The notes beneath the pieces are model-generated. The model searched no databases and was not told the DNA's origin. It saw nothing but the letters and a program-made list of their open reading frames with translations. The position numbers and the translations under genes are program-made. DNA of 64,000 bases, from NCBI RefSeq assembly GCF_003935375.1, contig NZ_RHQM01000004.1, positions 124,001-188,000 on the forward strand, written 5' to 3'. Every line of letters starts with the position of its first letter. Position 1 is the first letter of the stretch. Positions 51,857 through 60,234 of the stretch are shown one piece after another. The DNA comes from Stutzerimonas xanthomarina (GTDB lineage: Bacteria; Pseudomonadota; Gammaproteobacteria; Pseudomonadales; Pseudomonadaceae).

Positions 51857-52762
51857 ATGCGTCAACCCAACCTGAGTGATGTCGCTCTGTTTGCCGCCGT
51901 GGTCGAAGCCGGAGGGTTTCGCGCCGCGGCGCAGAAACGCGGCATGTCGGCGTCTTCGCTGAGCGATTGCATACGCCGCCTGGAAAGCGATCTAGGCCTG
52001 CGCCTGCTCAACCGCACCACTCGCAGCATCACCCCGACCAGTGCAGGCGAACGCCTGCTGGAACGCCTGCGACCGGCGCTCGACGAAATAAGCGCCGCGT
52101 TCAATGATCTGGACGATGACTCCCACAGGCCGGTCGGCACCCTCAAGCTCAACGTGCCGGTGCCGGTGGCTCGCTTCCTGTTGCCGGACCTGTTGAGCCG
52201 CTTCCTCAAGCTCTACCCGGCGGTGAACGTCGAAGTGGTGATGGAGAACACCTTCATCGACGTCATCGCGGCGGGTTACGACGCCGGGGTGCGCTACGAG
52301 GAAAGCCTGGCCAAGGACATGATCGCCATTCCCGTCGGCCCGCGCCGGCAACGCTTCGTCGCAGCCGCCGCGCCTGCCTACCTCGCCGCCCACGGCACGC
52401 CGCGGCACCCATCCGAGCTGACCGAGCATCAGCTGCTCGGCCATCGTTTCGAGAGCGGCAAGGTGGGTATTTTCGAATTCGAGAAGGACGGCCGAACCTT
52501 GCGCGTACCGCCACAAGGCCAGCTCGTGACCTCCTCCCATGACCTGAAAACCAGTGCGGCGATCAACGGCCTGGGCGTCATCTACACCTTCGAAGACTTC
52601 ATCCGCGAGCCGCTCGCCGATGGCCGCCTGACGCCCATCCTCGAAGACTGGTGGCAGTCTTTCGACGGCCCCTACCTTTACTACCATGGCCGCCGCCACA
52701 TGCCCTCGCCACTCAGGGCCTTCGTCGATTTCCTCAAGGCCGAGGGGCAAGAGCGGCGCTGA
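51857..52762 (+). CDS. LysR-family transcriptional regulator
   Basis: 301 residues. The helix-turn-helix covers about residues 5-62 (VALFAAVVEAGGFRAAAQKR, SASSLSDCIRRLESDLGLRL), and the effector domain begins at GTLKLNVPVPVARFLLPDL, typical of the CrgA/AaeR-like subgroup. The ATG at 51857 has AAGGAGG six bases ahead, so the longer open frame from 51731 is not used. Divergent from the SDR gene; likely its regulator. Confidence 0.88.
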   Translation: MRQPNLSDVALFAAVVEAGGFRAAAQKRGMSASSLSDCIRRLESDLGLRLLNRTTRSITPTSAGERLLERLRPALDEISAAFNDLDDDSHRPVGTLKLNVPVPVARFLLPDLLSRFLKLYPAVNVEVVMENTFIDVIAAGYDAGVRYEESLAKDMIAIPVGPRRQRFVAAAAPAYLAAHGTPRHPSELTEHQLLGHRFESGKVGIFEFEKDGRTLRVPPQGQLVTSSHDLKTSAAINGLGVIYTFEDFIREPLADGRLTPILEDWWQSFDGPYLYYHGRRHMPSPLRAFVDFLKAEGQERR

Positions 52763-52772
52763 CTCAACACCG

Positions 52773-53360
52773 TCAGGGCTTGGGCAGATAACCCGGCAAC
52801 GCTTCCAGCCGCTCCATCCAGCGGGTGACGTGGCTGTATGGCGTGAGATCCACATCCCCTTCCGGCGCCAGCACCACATAGGGGTAGACCGCGCAATCGG
52901 CGATGGTCGGTCGGTCGATCGCCAGCCAGTCGTGGCGCTGCAGATGATCGTCCAGCAGCTTGAGCACTGCTGGTGCCTTGGCCAGCGCCGCGGCCTTGTC
53001 CAGCGGGTAGCCGAACTTCTGCACCAGCCGCGCCGCATTCAGGCTCTGCTGAATCTCGTTGGCGGTGAAGGACAGCCACTGCACGATCTCCGCCTGCCCG
53101 CGCGGGTTGTCCGGCCACCACGCCAGGCCGCCGTATGCGCCGGCGAGGTAAACCAGAATGGCCTGCGAGTCGCGGACGATATGGTCGCCATCATCCAGAA
53201 TCGGCAGCTGCCCCAGCGGGTTCAGCTCGGACAGCGGCGGCTTCTTGTGCGCACCATTGGCGAAATCTACGGCCACCAGTTCAAGGTCGATATTTGCCAG
53301 CGCAGCGAACAGCCGCACCTTGTAGCAGTTGCCGGATGGACCCAGGTCGTACAGTTTCAT
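52773..53360 (-). CDS. Glutathione S-transferase family protein
   Basis: 195 residues: thioredoxin-like N-terminal domain (MKLYDLGPSGNCYKVRLFAA, with NPLGQLPIL and the glutathione-binding VRDSQAIL) and an all-helical C-terminal domain. The ATG at 53358-53360 follows AGAAGG and overlaps the stop of the VOC gene by four bases, so the two are one unit. Conjugation or isomerisation with glutathione of an unknown electrophile is the family role. Confidence 0.87.
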   Translation of the reverse strand: MKLYDLGPSGNCYKVRLFAALANIDLELVAVDFANGAHKKPPLSELNPLGQLPILDDGDHIVRDSQAILVYLAGAYGGLAWWPDNPRGQAEIVQWLSFTANEIQQSLNAARLVQKFGYPLDKAAALAKAPAVLKLLDDHLQRHDWLAIDRPTIADCAVYPYVVLAPEGDVDLTPYSHVTRWMERLEALPGYLPKP

Positions 53361-53785
53361 TGCGCACCTTCTCTGATGAGCTGATTGAATTCGAGAACGT
53401 TGCCGTCCGGGTCGCGGATGAACAGCGCGATCCGCCGCGGGCCGATGGGATGCGGCCCCTCGGTGATGACGATGTTCTGCGCCTCGAGCCAATGCTGGAG
53501 CGCCGCGAGGTCATCGACGATAAAGGCCGGATGGGTCATGCCGGGCCGCTTGACCGGCGCATCCAGCAGCACGTTGTGCGCATCAGCCGCACGCGCACCG
53601 TTGAAGATCAGATTGATGCGCACGCCATCCGGGCTGAGCATTTCGTTAGCCTCGAACAGCGGGAAGCTGGCGCTCTCGACGAAGCCCAGCGCCTGGTAGA
53701 AGGCCATCGCCCGCGGCCGGTCGCTGACACGAATGCCGATGTGGTCGTAGGCGACAATGCGAGCGGGACTGGCTGACTGATTCAT
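53357..53785 (-). CDS. VOC superfamily (glyoxalase-like) protein
   Basis: 142 residues. The fold is seen in YDHIGIRVSDRPRAMAFYQA at the start and the metal-ligand end motif IALFIRDPDGNVLEFNQ. GGAG lies nine bases before the ATG at 53783-53785. Forms an operon with the GST gene downstream, divergent from a LysR gene; together they look like a small detoxification unit. An imperfect dyad TGC-N7-GCA at 53869-53881 in the gap could be the regulator site. Confidence 0.82.
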   Translation of the reverse strand: MNQSASPARIVAYDHIGIRVSDRPRAMAFYQALGFVESASFPLFEANEMLSPDGVRINLIFNGARAADAHNVLLDAPVKRPGMTHPAFIVDDLAALQHWLEAQNIVITEGPHPIGPRRIALFIRDPDGNVLEFNQLIREGAQ

Positions 53786-53898
53786 GTGCGAAACTCCAGG
53801 AAATCTCAGTCCCTGCAGTGTCAGCCACCGCGCCGGTTTCACCTATGCCGCGGGCCTGACAACATCTATGCAGTGATCGCACAAATCCCGGGGTGGCA

Positions 53899-54795
53899 AT
53901 GGACAAGCTCAAGGCAATGGCCAACTTCGTTCGCATCGTCGACAACGGCAGCCTGAGCTCGGCCGCCGATGCCACCGGGCAATCCGTGGCATCGGTGGTG
54001 CGCTCACTGGCCGCGCTGGAGCGCCATCTCGGCGTGCGGCTGCTGAACCGCAGCACCCGGCGCATGGCCCTCACCGACGAGGGCACGGAATACCTGGCCT
54101 GGAGCCGGCGCATGCTGGCGGACTTCGCCGACATGGAGCAGCGCCTGGAAGCCAGCGACGGCGCCGTCCGCGGCCTGCTGCGCATCACCGCGCCAGTGGA
54201 ATTCGGCCAGCGTTACGTCGCGCCGTTGGTGAATGACTTTCTCAAGGAACATGCAGAGATCCGGGTGGAGCTGAACCTGAGCGACCAGATCGTCCCGCTG
54301 CTCGACGAACGCCTCGACCTCGCCCTGCGCATCGGCCACCTGCCCGACTCGGCCATGGTCGCCCGACAGATCGGCAGCACCCGGCTGGTCACCTGCGCCA
54401 GCCCCGACTACCTGAGCACCGCCCCCGCCATCGACACCCCGGCAGCACTGGAGGACCACGCCTGCATCCTCTTCGCCGCCCAGGGCCGCCACTGGTACTA
54501 CCGCCACGGCGAAAAGAAACAGGCGGAAGAAATCACCCCACGCCTGACCTGCAACCAGATCCGCACCGCCAGCCTGGCCTGCGTGAAAGGTCTCGGCATC
54601 ACACGGCTGATGCACTATCAGGTCGCCGATGAACTGGCTGATGGTCGTCTGGTAAGAGTGCTCAGGGATTACGAACCGAGGGACCTGCCGATCCAGCTGG
54701 TCTACCCACACGCCTTGCAGCTATCGCCAAGGGTGCGGGCGTTTGTGGAGTGGGTTTGTCCGAGGTTGGAAAGGGGGTTGCCGGGGTTGGGTTAG
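53899..54795 (+). CDS. LysR-family transcriptional regulator
   Basis: 298 residues from the ATG at 53899 (a GTG two codons upstream is also in frame). Helix-turn-helix about 6-60 (MANFVRIVDNGSLSSAADAT), effector domain from RGLLRITAPVEFGQRYVAPL. Divergent from the VOC-GST pair and likely its regulator. Its 3' end marks the left edge of a compositionally distinct island; the 110 bases after it hold no gene. Confidence 0.86.
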   Translation: MDKLKAMANFVRIVDNGSLSSAADATGQSVASVVRSLAALERHLGVRLLNRSTRRMALTDEGTEYLAWSRRMLADFADMEQRLEASDGAVRGLLRITAPVEFGQRYVAPLVNDFLKEHAEIRVELNLSDQIVPLLDERLDLALRIGHLPDSAMVARQIGSTRLVTCASPDYLSTAPAIDTPAALEDHACILFAAQGRHWYYRHGEKKQAEEITPRLTCNQIRTASLACVKGLGITRLMHYQVADELADGRLVRVLRDYEPRDLPIQLVYPHALQLSPRVRAFVEWVCPRLERGLPGLG

Positions 54796-54904
54796 GGATA
54801 ATGCTGACTTTTTTCGACCAGAAGCGGTAAGAATTTTGAAATCGCATTATCATCGATAAAGGTTGAACATATTGACTCGCATTCTTTAGACCCCATTCGA
54901 TCCA

Positions 54905-55114
54905 TCAAACCCTAGAGAATGGAACCGCATTCTTTATATATAAGTTGAAAAACTTTCCTTTAGAAGGGGCTGACTGAAATTGTTCATAAAGGTGTGGACT
55001 TACATTGTAATATTGGTAAACAGTCCCATCCTTAAATTCGATCTCCAAGGTTTCACTCCCGAGATCATAGCCAGCAGACATAATATTTGACGAAGATACG
55101 GCATCACGATCCAT
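54905..55114 (-). CDS. KTSC-domain small protein, third gene of the SIR2-HerA operon
   Basis: 69 residues forming a single KTSC domain: MSAGYDLGSETLEIEFKDG, then VYQYYNVSPHLYEQF and SKGKFFNLYIKNAV. KTSC domains are small and of unknown function; some are fused to lysyl-tRNA synthetase or occur near mobile genes. Its ATG lies one base past the HerA stop (TGA-A-ATG), so it is translated with HerA. AT-rich like the two genes upstream. Possible roles are modulator, RNA-binding partner or self-protection factor, all inference. Confidence 0.8.
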   Translation of the reverse strand: MDRDAVSSSNIMSAGYDLGSETLEIEFKDGTVYQYYNVSPHLYEQFQSAPSKGKFFNLYIKNAVPFSRV

Positions 55115-55115
55115 T

Positions 55116-56948
55116 TCAGCCTTCCTTAGGGTCGTCTTTGATTGGTGAGCGGGTAATTTCGAGTTTTTGGATAACCGCGTTGGTCTGCTGACTGCGCCAA
55201 GATGCGACCACGCGGTCGTATCCCTCGGCTGATCGTCGGTTAGCCCAAGCTTGGGTCACCTTGGGATCATTGCTCTTAGGTAAATGTTCTTGGCGAGGTA
55301 AGGCAACACGACAGCGCACAGGAAGACGGGCTGCTTCACCTGTGATAATTGCCTCTCCAGTTCTTAAGACAGGCAGCAGGTCCATCAGCCCGGCAAGGTT
55401 GTCTGGCAAGGTTCCTTTGACACGTGCGCGATCAACAGGATTAGACAGTCGAAGCGCGATGATCGTGCCGCATTGGGATAAGACTGTCTCATCGACCTCT
55501 GCGGGACGTTGGGAAACAACCATGGCGCCAACACCGTATTTTCGCCCTTCCCTAGCGATACGTTTCACGACCTCCGAAGCGACTGTTCCGGCATCAGGCC
55601 CCAGATAGCGATGAGCTTCCTCCATCACGACTAAGAGCGGGCGCTCTACTCCTCCCTCTGATTTTTCCCGGCTCCAAAAAAGCGCTTCATAAACGATGCG
55701 AAGAATAGAGCCGATGAGCCTCGTGAGAACTGTGCTCGGAACTCCGGACAAATCCAATATCGTGATTTGTTTATCGTGGCCAAGCCAGTTTTCAAGCAAC
55801 TTATCGAGATCACATTTGACCTTCCCCGTTAATTCTGGCTCCCAATCTCCGGGATGTAGAAGAAAGTCATAGCGGCGATCTAGCAAACGGGATCGAAGCA
55901 GGTTCAAGGGTCTACGTATACCCTTGGCCGCCGTATTGGTGAACGGCCCTTTGGCTCCCATCGCGTGAGGTTGGTATCTTGGCGCGACCAACATCTCCGC
56001 ATCGCCTTTTTCTTCAAGCGCTGGTTCATCACGATTTGCTCCGACATAAGTTGTCGTTTCAAAGTTAACCAGCTCATACCAAAGTTGTTTCAAGCTAAAT
56101 GGAACAGGGCTGTCTACGGTAAGCGTTCTTGAATCTACGCCCGCCCTTGGGTACGCGCTAATTCCTTTATCCTTTAGCTCCACAATTTTATCTGTAAAGG
56201 CAATTTCGTGGGTATCGGATAGACCTCCTGTGATGAACTCTAAAAGCTCACCCGCCTCCAAAGCCCAGTAAGGAACAAACAACGACTTCTGGCCTTGGCT
56301 AGGGGTAGCACTGAAAACAGCCGCCACATCTTCAAGAGCTTTTGTGTACTCACCATGGATATCGAGCATCAGGATACGAGCACCCGGGGATCCCGGCGTT
56401 TCCTCTTTCCGAATTATTGACCGCAGGAGACTTGCAACAGTTGTTGATTTTCCTGAACCTGTTGACCCGAGTATTGCTGAATGGCGGGTTACAAGTGCGT
56501 CCAAGGATAGGCGCACCTCAATATTTTCAGCACTGGCGAGATTTCCTATAACCACTTGGTCTTCACCAACCGACCCGTAAATTCTTCTTAGATCGGCCTC
56601 CGTAACTAAGTGCACCGAGTCATTTATATTCGGATGCTGGCTTAGTCCTCTTTCAAATTGCCCTCCAATTGTTTCACCAGCCAGTTGAACGGTCATCCAT
56701 CTTCCTGAATCGATGCCTGAAACATCTGACTGTATTGGTGCTGCTGTCGCGCCGACTTCGGAAACAATTCCAAATAGGTCTTGGTAGCCTTGAGGAATTC
56801 TAACAAAGCTACCAACCTGGCCAACCCGATATGTATGGCCATATATGACGGCAAAACCCGAATCCAGAGACTCCGCTAGCCTAACAGTGAGGGTGGCTCC
56901 TGAAACGGCGCTAACGACGCCCAAGTAGGTCGGGTCATTGCCGCTCAT
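55116..56948 (-). CDS. herA: HerA-type AAA+ ATPase/DNA translocase (SIR2-HerA defence pair)
   Basis: 610 residues. An N-terminal HAS-barrel-like region (about 1-110) is followed by the FtsK/HerA-type ATPase: Walker A GSTGSGKST at 161-169 and Walker B LLVVMEEAH at 438-446. A C-terminal part includes the arginine-rich VVKRIAREGRKYGVGAMVVS. HerA proteins form hexameric rings and move along DNA. The start lies 14 bases inside the SIR2 gene and the stop abuts the KTSC gene. Known SIR2-HerA pairs assemble into a large complex that stops phage infection through NAD depletion and/or DNA degradation. Confidence 0.88.
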   Translation of the reverse strand: MSGNDPTYLGVVSAVSGATLTVRLAESLDSGFAVIYGHTYRVGQVGSFVRIPQGYQDLFGIVSEVGATAAPIQSDVSGIDSGRWMTVQLAGETIGGQFERGLSQHPNINDSVHLVTEADLRRIYGSVGEDQVVIGNLASAENIEVRLSLDALVTRHSAILGSTGSGKSTTVASLLRSIIRKEETPGSPGARILMLDIHGEYTKALEDVAAVFSATPSQGQKSLFVPYWALEAGELLEFITGGLSDTHEIAFTDKIVELKDKGISAYPRAGVDSRTLTVDSPVPFSLKQLWYELVNFETTTYVGANRDEPALEEKGDAEMLVAPRYQPHAMGAKGPFTNTAAKGIRRPLNLLRSRLLDRRYDFLLHPGDWEPELTGKVKCDLDKLLENWLGHDKQITILDLSGVPSTVLTRLIGSILRIVYEALFWSREKSEGGVERPLLVVMEEAHRYLGPDAGTVASEVVKRIAREGRKYGVGAMVVSQRPAEVDETVLSQCGTIIALRLSNPVDRARVKGTLPDNLAGLMDLLPVLRTGEAIITGEAARLPVRCRVALPRQEHLPKSNDPKVTQAWANRRSAEGYDRVVASWRSQQTNAVIQKLEITRSPIKDDPKEG

Positions 56949-58197
56949 TTTTTATCCCCTCTACTTCAACGTCATCAGCGCTGCGGTCATCTTCAGAGTC
57001 AGGGCTTTCTGGCTCGTCTCGTTTCAAGGATTGCACTATCAAATCATTTGCTTGGGCTAAGGCACAGAAGCGCGCGAAAGCTGCAAAATCTCCCAACAGA
57101 AAGACAGCCGGCTCTTTTGGCCATCGCGATGCCCAAAAGCTTTTACGGATACTGCCCCAGTTTTTCGGGAGTTCACCTGGATGCCATGTACCTGGAATGC
57201 CGCCGATCACAGCTCCATCAGCCGCGTAGACACTCAAGTTAGGTCTGTCGGTCGCCAACTTAACAGCAGGCTCTTCTTTCGCAAGGCTCTGGTATTGGAA
57301 CGCCAAAACAGCTGTATTCGCGTTCATTGCCAAGCTCTCATCCAGAACCGCACAGATATGAGCATCTCTGAAGGAAAAGCCAATCGTCAGCAACAGAGAA
57401 TCCGGTGTAAGCAAGAATCTTTTTAGCCTCTCAAAGAGAGCCGAATAGGGCTGCTTTTGAGTCAGATCATATTTTAAGTGGTCCGGATAAACCAACTCGG
57501 CAGCTTCTCGACCATGCCCTCGAACAACGGCGCCATCTTCCAAGGCCCAACCAAAGGAGCCGTGCATCTTCCAAAGTTTTGCCCAACGAGCAGGCAAATC
57601 ATCGCCCGCTACTGAGACCGGATCGAAGAAAGGCTTGCTGCCTCCAGAAAAGCCGTCAAAATAAGGACTCCTGACTCTTTCGAAAGCTTCTTCGAAAAGA
57701 AAGTCATAATTTGTAGTAAATATTTCAACAGAGTTAGAACGAACGGTTCCCGTAATCCACGCTATTAGCTCGGAATATGCATTGCGCCCTTGCGGCAAAT
57801 AGACACCAACAATTTTTGCAATGTTTCTACAGATATCTTTTCCGAGATCTTTATAACCTTCAGAGTCAAGCCCTTGGACTACGGTATCTCCTAGAGCCTG
57901 TTCCAATAAGCGGATACGTGAAAGAACGGACTCGATATTAGCGCTGCTACCTAAGCTAGCCTTTATTGCTTCAACAGCTGCTGTCTGAGTTGCCGACAGT
58001 CCAGCGGTTGCCTGTTGTGTTAGCGCCTCGACTCCGGGGATAAGCGACACCCCGTTAGGGTCTATCTCATTTTTTTCGTTGACGCGTATTGCAAGCGGTG
58101 CTCCTGCGCCAACTAAAATCCCAATTCGTTTTCTTCCCTGCGACAGCACTTGTCGCAGATCGGACATAAACCGATCTGGATTGTGGAACGTTTCCAT
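56935..58197 (-). CDS. SIR2-family protein (NADase/nuclease effector of SIR2-HerA defence)
   Basis: 420 residues. SIR2 core: GILVGAGAP at 26-34, TTNYD at 161-165, and the catalytic His212 in LWKMHGSFGW; a later segment is IGFSFRDAH. The acidic C-terminal tail (about 385-412, rich in E, D, S and P) is unusual. GGGGGAGAACG precedes the ATG at 58195-58197. First gene of the three-gene operon and visibly AT-richer than the chromosome. In known systems the SIR2 partner hydrolyses NAD on phage infection; assignment to that class rests on pairing with HerA. Confidence 0.87.
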   Translation of the reverse strand: METFHNPDRFMSDLRQVLSQGRKRIGILVGAGAPLAIRVNEKNEIDPNGVSLIPGVEALTQQATAGLSATQTAAVEAIKASLGSSANIESVLSRIRLLEQALGDTVVQGLDSEGYKDLGKDICRNIAKIVGVYLPQGRNAYSELIAWITGTVRSNSVEIFTTNYDFLFEEAFERVRSPYFDGFSGGSKPFFDPVSVAGDDLPARWAKLWKMHGSFGWALEDGAVVRGHGREAAELVYPDHLKYDLTQKQPYSALFERLKRFLLTPDSLLLTIGFSFRDAHICAVLDESLAMNANTAVLAFQYQSLAKEEPAVKLATDRPNLSVYAADGAVIGGIPGTWHPGELPKNWGSIRKSFWASRWPKEPAVFLLGDFAAFARFCALAQANDLIVQSLKRDEPESPDSEDDRSADDVEVEGIKNERQ

Positions 58198-58542
58198 CGT
58201 TCTCCCCCGTTAATGTTGTCGCTGAACTCCTTGAGTAGGGCCTCAGCATTTGATAACAACCTCCCGAAAAGCAGGTTACACCACCTAACCATTCTGATCA
58301 TCTTGAAGGAGTTATCGGGACCAAAGAAATGGGTGAGCGGCGCTGAGCATAGCGCTTTGTGAGCAGCCGCTAGGGGTGTATTCAGATAAATCAAATGGCC
58401 GACTTTGGCCGAAGCTACCTCTGATCTTCCGCTCGAACATCAGCGCCCACTGCCCAACCCTCCGCTTACACCCCCTCTTCCTCCCAATGCTAGAGTGCCC
58501 GCTCCATAGCCGCACAACTCCAAACCACCTAGCGAGGCCCCC
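58198..58542. other. Gene-free upstream region of the SIR2-HerA-KTSC operon
   Basis: 345 bases between the divergent SIR2 and VOC genes. Composition shifts from island-like (near 58200-58300) to chromosome-like (after about 58400). No gene, tRNA or clear attachment repeat was seen. It should contain the promoter of the defence operon and, near 58490-58540, that of the VOC gene. Confidence 0.6.
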
Positions 58543-58935
58543 ATGCTCAACCATGTAATGGTCGGTTCGAATGATATTGAACGGTCGAAGCGTTTCTACG
58601 ATGCCGTGCTCGGCGTACTCGGCGCCGGCGAGCCGCTGCGCAATGTGGCGCCGTCCGGGCATACGCGCCTGTTCTACCGTCACGATGGCAGCCTGTTCGG
58701 TGTCACCGAGCCCATCAACGGTGAGGAAGCAACCGTCGGTAACGGCGGCACGATTGGCTTTAAGTGCAGCTCGGCGGAGCAGGTCAAGGCGTTTCACGAT
58801 GTAGGCGTCGCCCATGGCGGCACCACCTGTGAGGACCCGCCGGGGCTGCGCGAAACCAGCCTCGGCGCGTTGCACCTCAGCTATGTGCGCGACCCTGACG
58901 GCAACAAGCTTTGCGCCATCTACCGCCCGCAGTAA
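58543..58935 (+). CDS. VOC superfamily (glyoxalase-like) protein
   Basis: 130 residues: HVMVGSNDIERSKRFYDAVL at the N terminus and ALHLSYVRDPDGNKLCAIYR at the C terminus, the paired beta-alpha-beta modules of the fold. Often annotated as glyoxalase/bleomycin-resistance protein; no specific reaction can be assigned. Chromosomal composition. It stands alone and ends in a good terminator. Confidence 0.84.
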   Translation: MLNHVMVGSNDIERSKRFYDAVLGVLGAGEPLRNVAPSGHTRLFYRHDGSLFGVTEPINGEEATVGNGGTIGFKCSSAEQVKAFHDVGVAHGGTTCEDPPGLRETSLGALHLSYVRDPDGNKLCAIYRPQ

Positions 58936-58948
58936 CCCTCCTCTGTTT

Positions 58949-58971
58949 CAACGCCGCACTGTGCGGCGTTG
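58949..58971. terminator. Terminator between convergent VOC and cytochrome genes
   Basis: Ten-bp perfect stem CAACGCCGCA/TGCGGCGTTG with a three-base loop, 14 bases after the VOC stop and 37 bases before the cytochrome stop on the other strand. Preceded by TTT and followed by GATCC; it probably serves both directions. Confidence 0.75.
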
Positions 58972-59007
58972 ATCCTCGCACCAGCATCGGCACCTCCAGC
59001 GACACGT

Positions 59008-60234
59008 TCACTGGCTTTGCAGCGCCTCGCGCTGTTTACGCACCTCATCGGCGCTGACTGCCGGGGCCGCATTGCCCCAGCTGTTGCGCACATAGGTGAG
59101 CACGTCGGCGATGTTTTCATCCGAGAGGTTCCAGGCGAACGACGGCATGGCCGGGCCGGTAGGTGCCGCGTCCGTACTTCCGGCGCGATTGCCGGCAAGT
59201 ACCACGCGAATCATCGATACCGCGTCGCGCGCATTGACCAGCGGCGCATTGGCAAGCTTGGGAAATAACGTCGGAATGCCTTCGCCATCGGGGGTATGGC
59301 AGGCCGAGCAGCGGTCTTCATAGAGCCCGCGGCCAGCGGTCATGATCGGGTCGTTGGGGTCCAGCGGTTCGGGCTTTTCGTGCTCGTGGTCGAGGTCCTT
59401 GAGATAGACCGCCACAGCCCTCAGGTCCTCGTCACGCCAGTACTGAGTGGAATTCTCCACCGCCTCGGCCATCGGCCCGGAAGCGATGTCGTAGCGGTTG
59501 GCACCGGTCTTGAGGTACTGCACGATGTCGTCCTCAGTCCATTCACCCAGGCCAACATGGGCCGTGTTGGAGATATTCGGCGCCATCCAGCCCTGCAACT
59601 TCCCGCCTTTGAGCGTGCCATCGTTCTTGTCGCCGCCGATGAGGTTTTTCGGCGTGTGGCAACTGCCGCAATGCCCAAGCCCCTGCACCAGGTAGGCGCC
59701 GCGGTTCCATTGTTCGCTTTTGTCCGCGTCGGGTTCGAATTCGCCCTCGGTGAAGTTGAGCCAGTTCCACGCCTTCATGCTCAGGCGCACGTTGAAAGGA
59801 AACGGCAGCTGGTTCGTTTCCACCTCGCTCTGCACCGGCTGCACGGTGCGCAGGTAGGCCCAGAGCGCCAGGTTGTCCTCGCGCGTGACCTTCGTATACG
59901 CGGCATAGGGCATGGCCGGATAGAGCTGCTTGCCGTTGCGTCCATGGCCGCGGGCCATGGTGTTCTGGAAGTCTTCGAAGGTCCAGCGGCCGATACCGGT
60001 TGCCGGATCAGGGGTGATATTGGCGCCCAGTAGTTCGCCGAACGGCGTTTCGATCGCCACGCCACCTGAGAAAAGCGGCTCGCCGGGCAATGTGTGGCAG
60101 GCCGTACAATCACCGAGCGTGGCGATGTAGCGACCTTTTTCCACGAGTTCGTAGGCGTCCGGAGCGGTGACGGCGTAGGCGCTGACGCTCGTCGCGACGA
60201 GCAACGCGAGGCCGGTGTTCAGGAGAGGCTTCAT
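59008..60234 (-). CDS. Triheme cytochrome c subunit of a gluconate-2-dehydrogenase-type complex
   Basis: 408 residues with a signal peptide (about 1-21) and three heme sites: CTACH at 43-47, CGSCH at 189-193 and CSACH at 309-313. This three-domain layout is that of the cytochrome subunit of membrane-bound gluconate, sorbitol or alcohol dehydrogenases, which passes electrons to ubiquinone. It overlaps the flavoprotein gene by four bases and is the last gene of the unit. Confidence 0.88.
   Translation of the reverse strand: MKPLLNTGLALLVATSVSAYAVTAPDAYELVEKGRYIATLGDCTACHTLPGEPLFSGGVAIETPFGELLGANITPDPATGIGRWTFEDFQNTMARGHGRNGKQLYPAMPYAAYTKVTREDNLALWAYLRTVQPVQSEVETNQLPFPFNVRLSMKAWNWLNFTEGEFEPDADKSEQWNRGAYLVQGLGHCGSCHTPKNLIGGDKNDGTLKGGKLQGWMAPNISNTAHVGLGEWTEDDIVQYLKTGANRYDIASGPMAEAVENSTQYWRDEDLRAVAVYLKDLDHEHEKPEPLDPNDPIMTAGRGLYEDRCSACHTPDGEGIPTLFPKLANAPLVNARDAVSMIRVVLAGNRAGSTDAAPTGPAMPSFAWNLSDENIADVLTYVRNSWGNAAPAVSADEVRKQREALQSQ

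Noticed and set aside
54796-58542. Integrase-type genomic island with attachment sites.
   Set aside because: No integrase, transposase, tRNA or flanking copy of the 11-base repeat at the right side was seen; composition is the only island sign.
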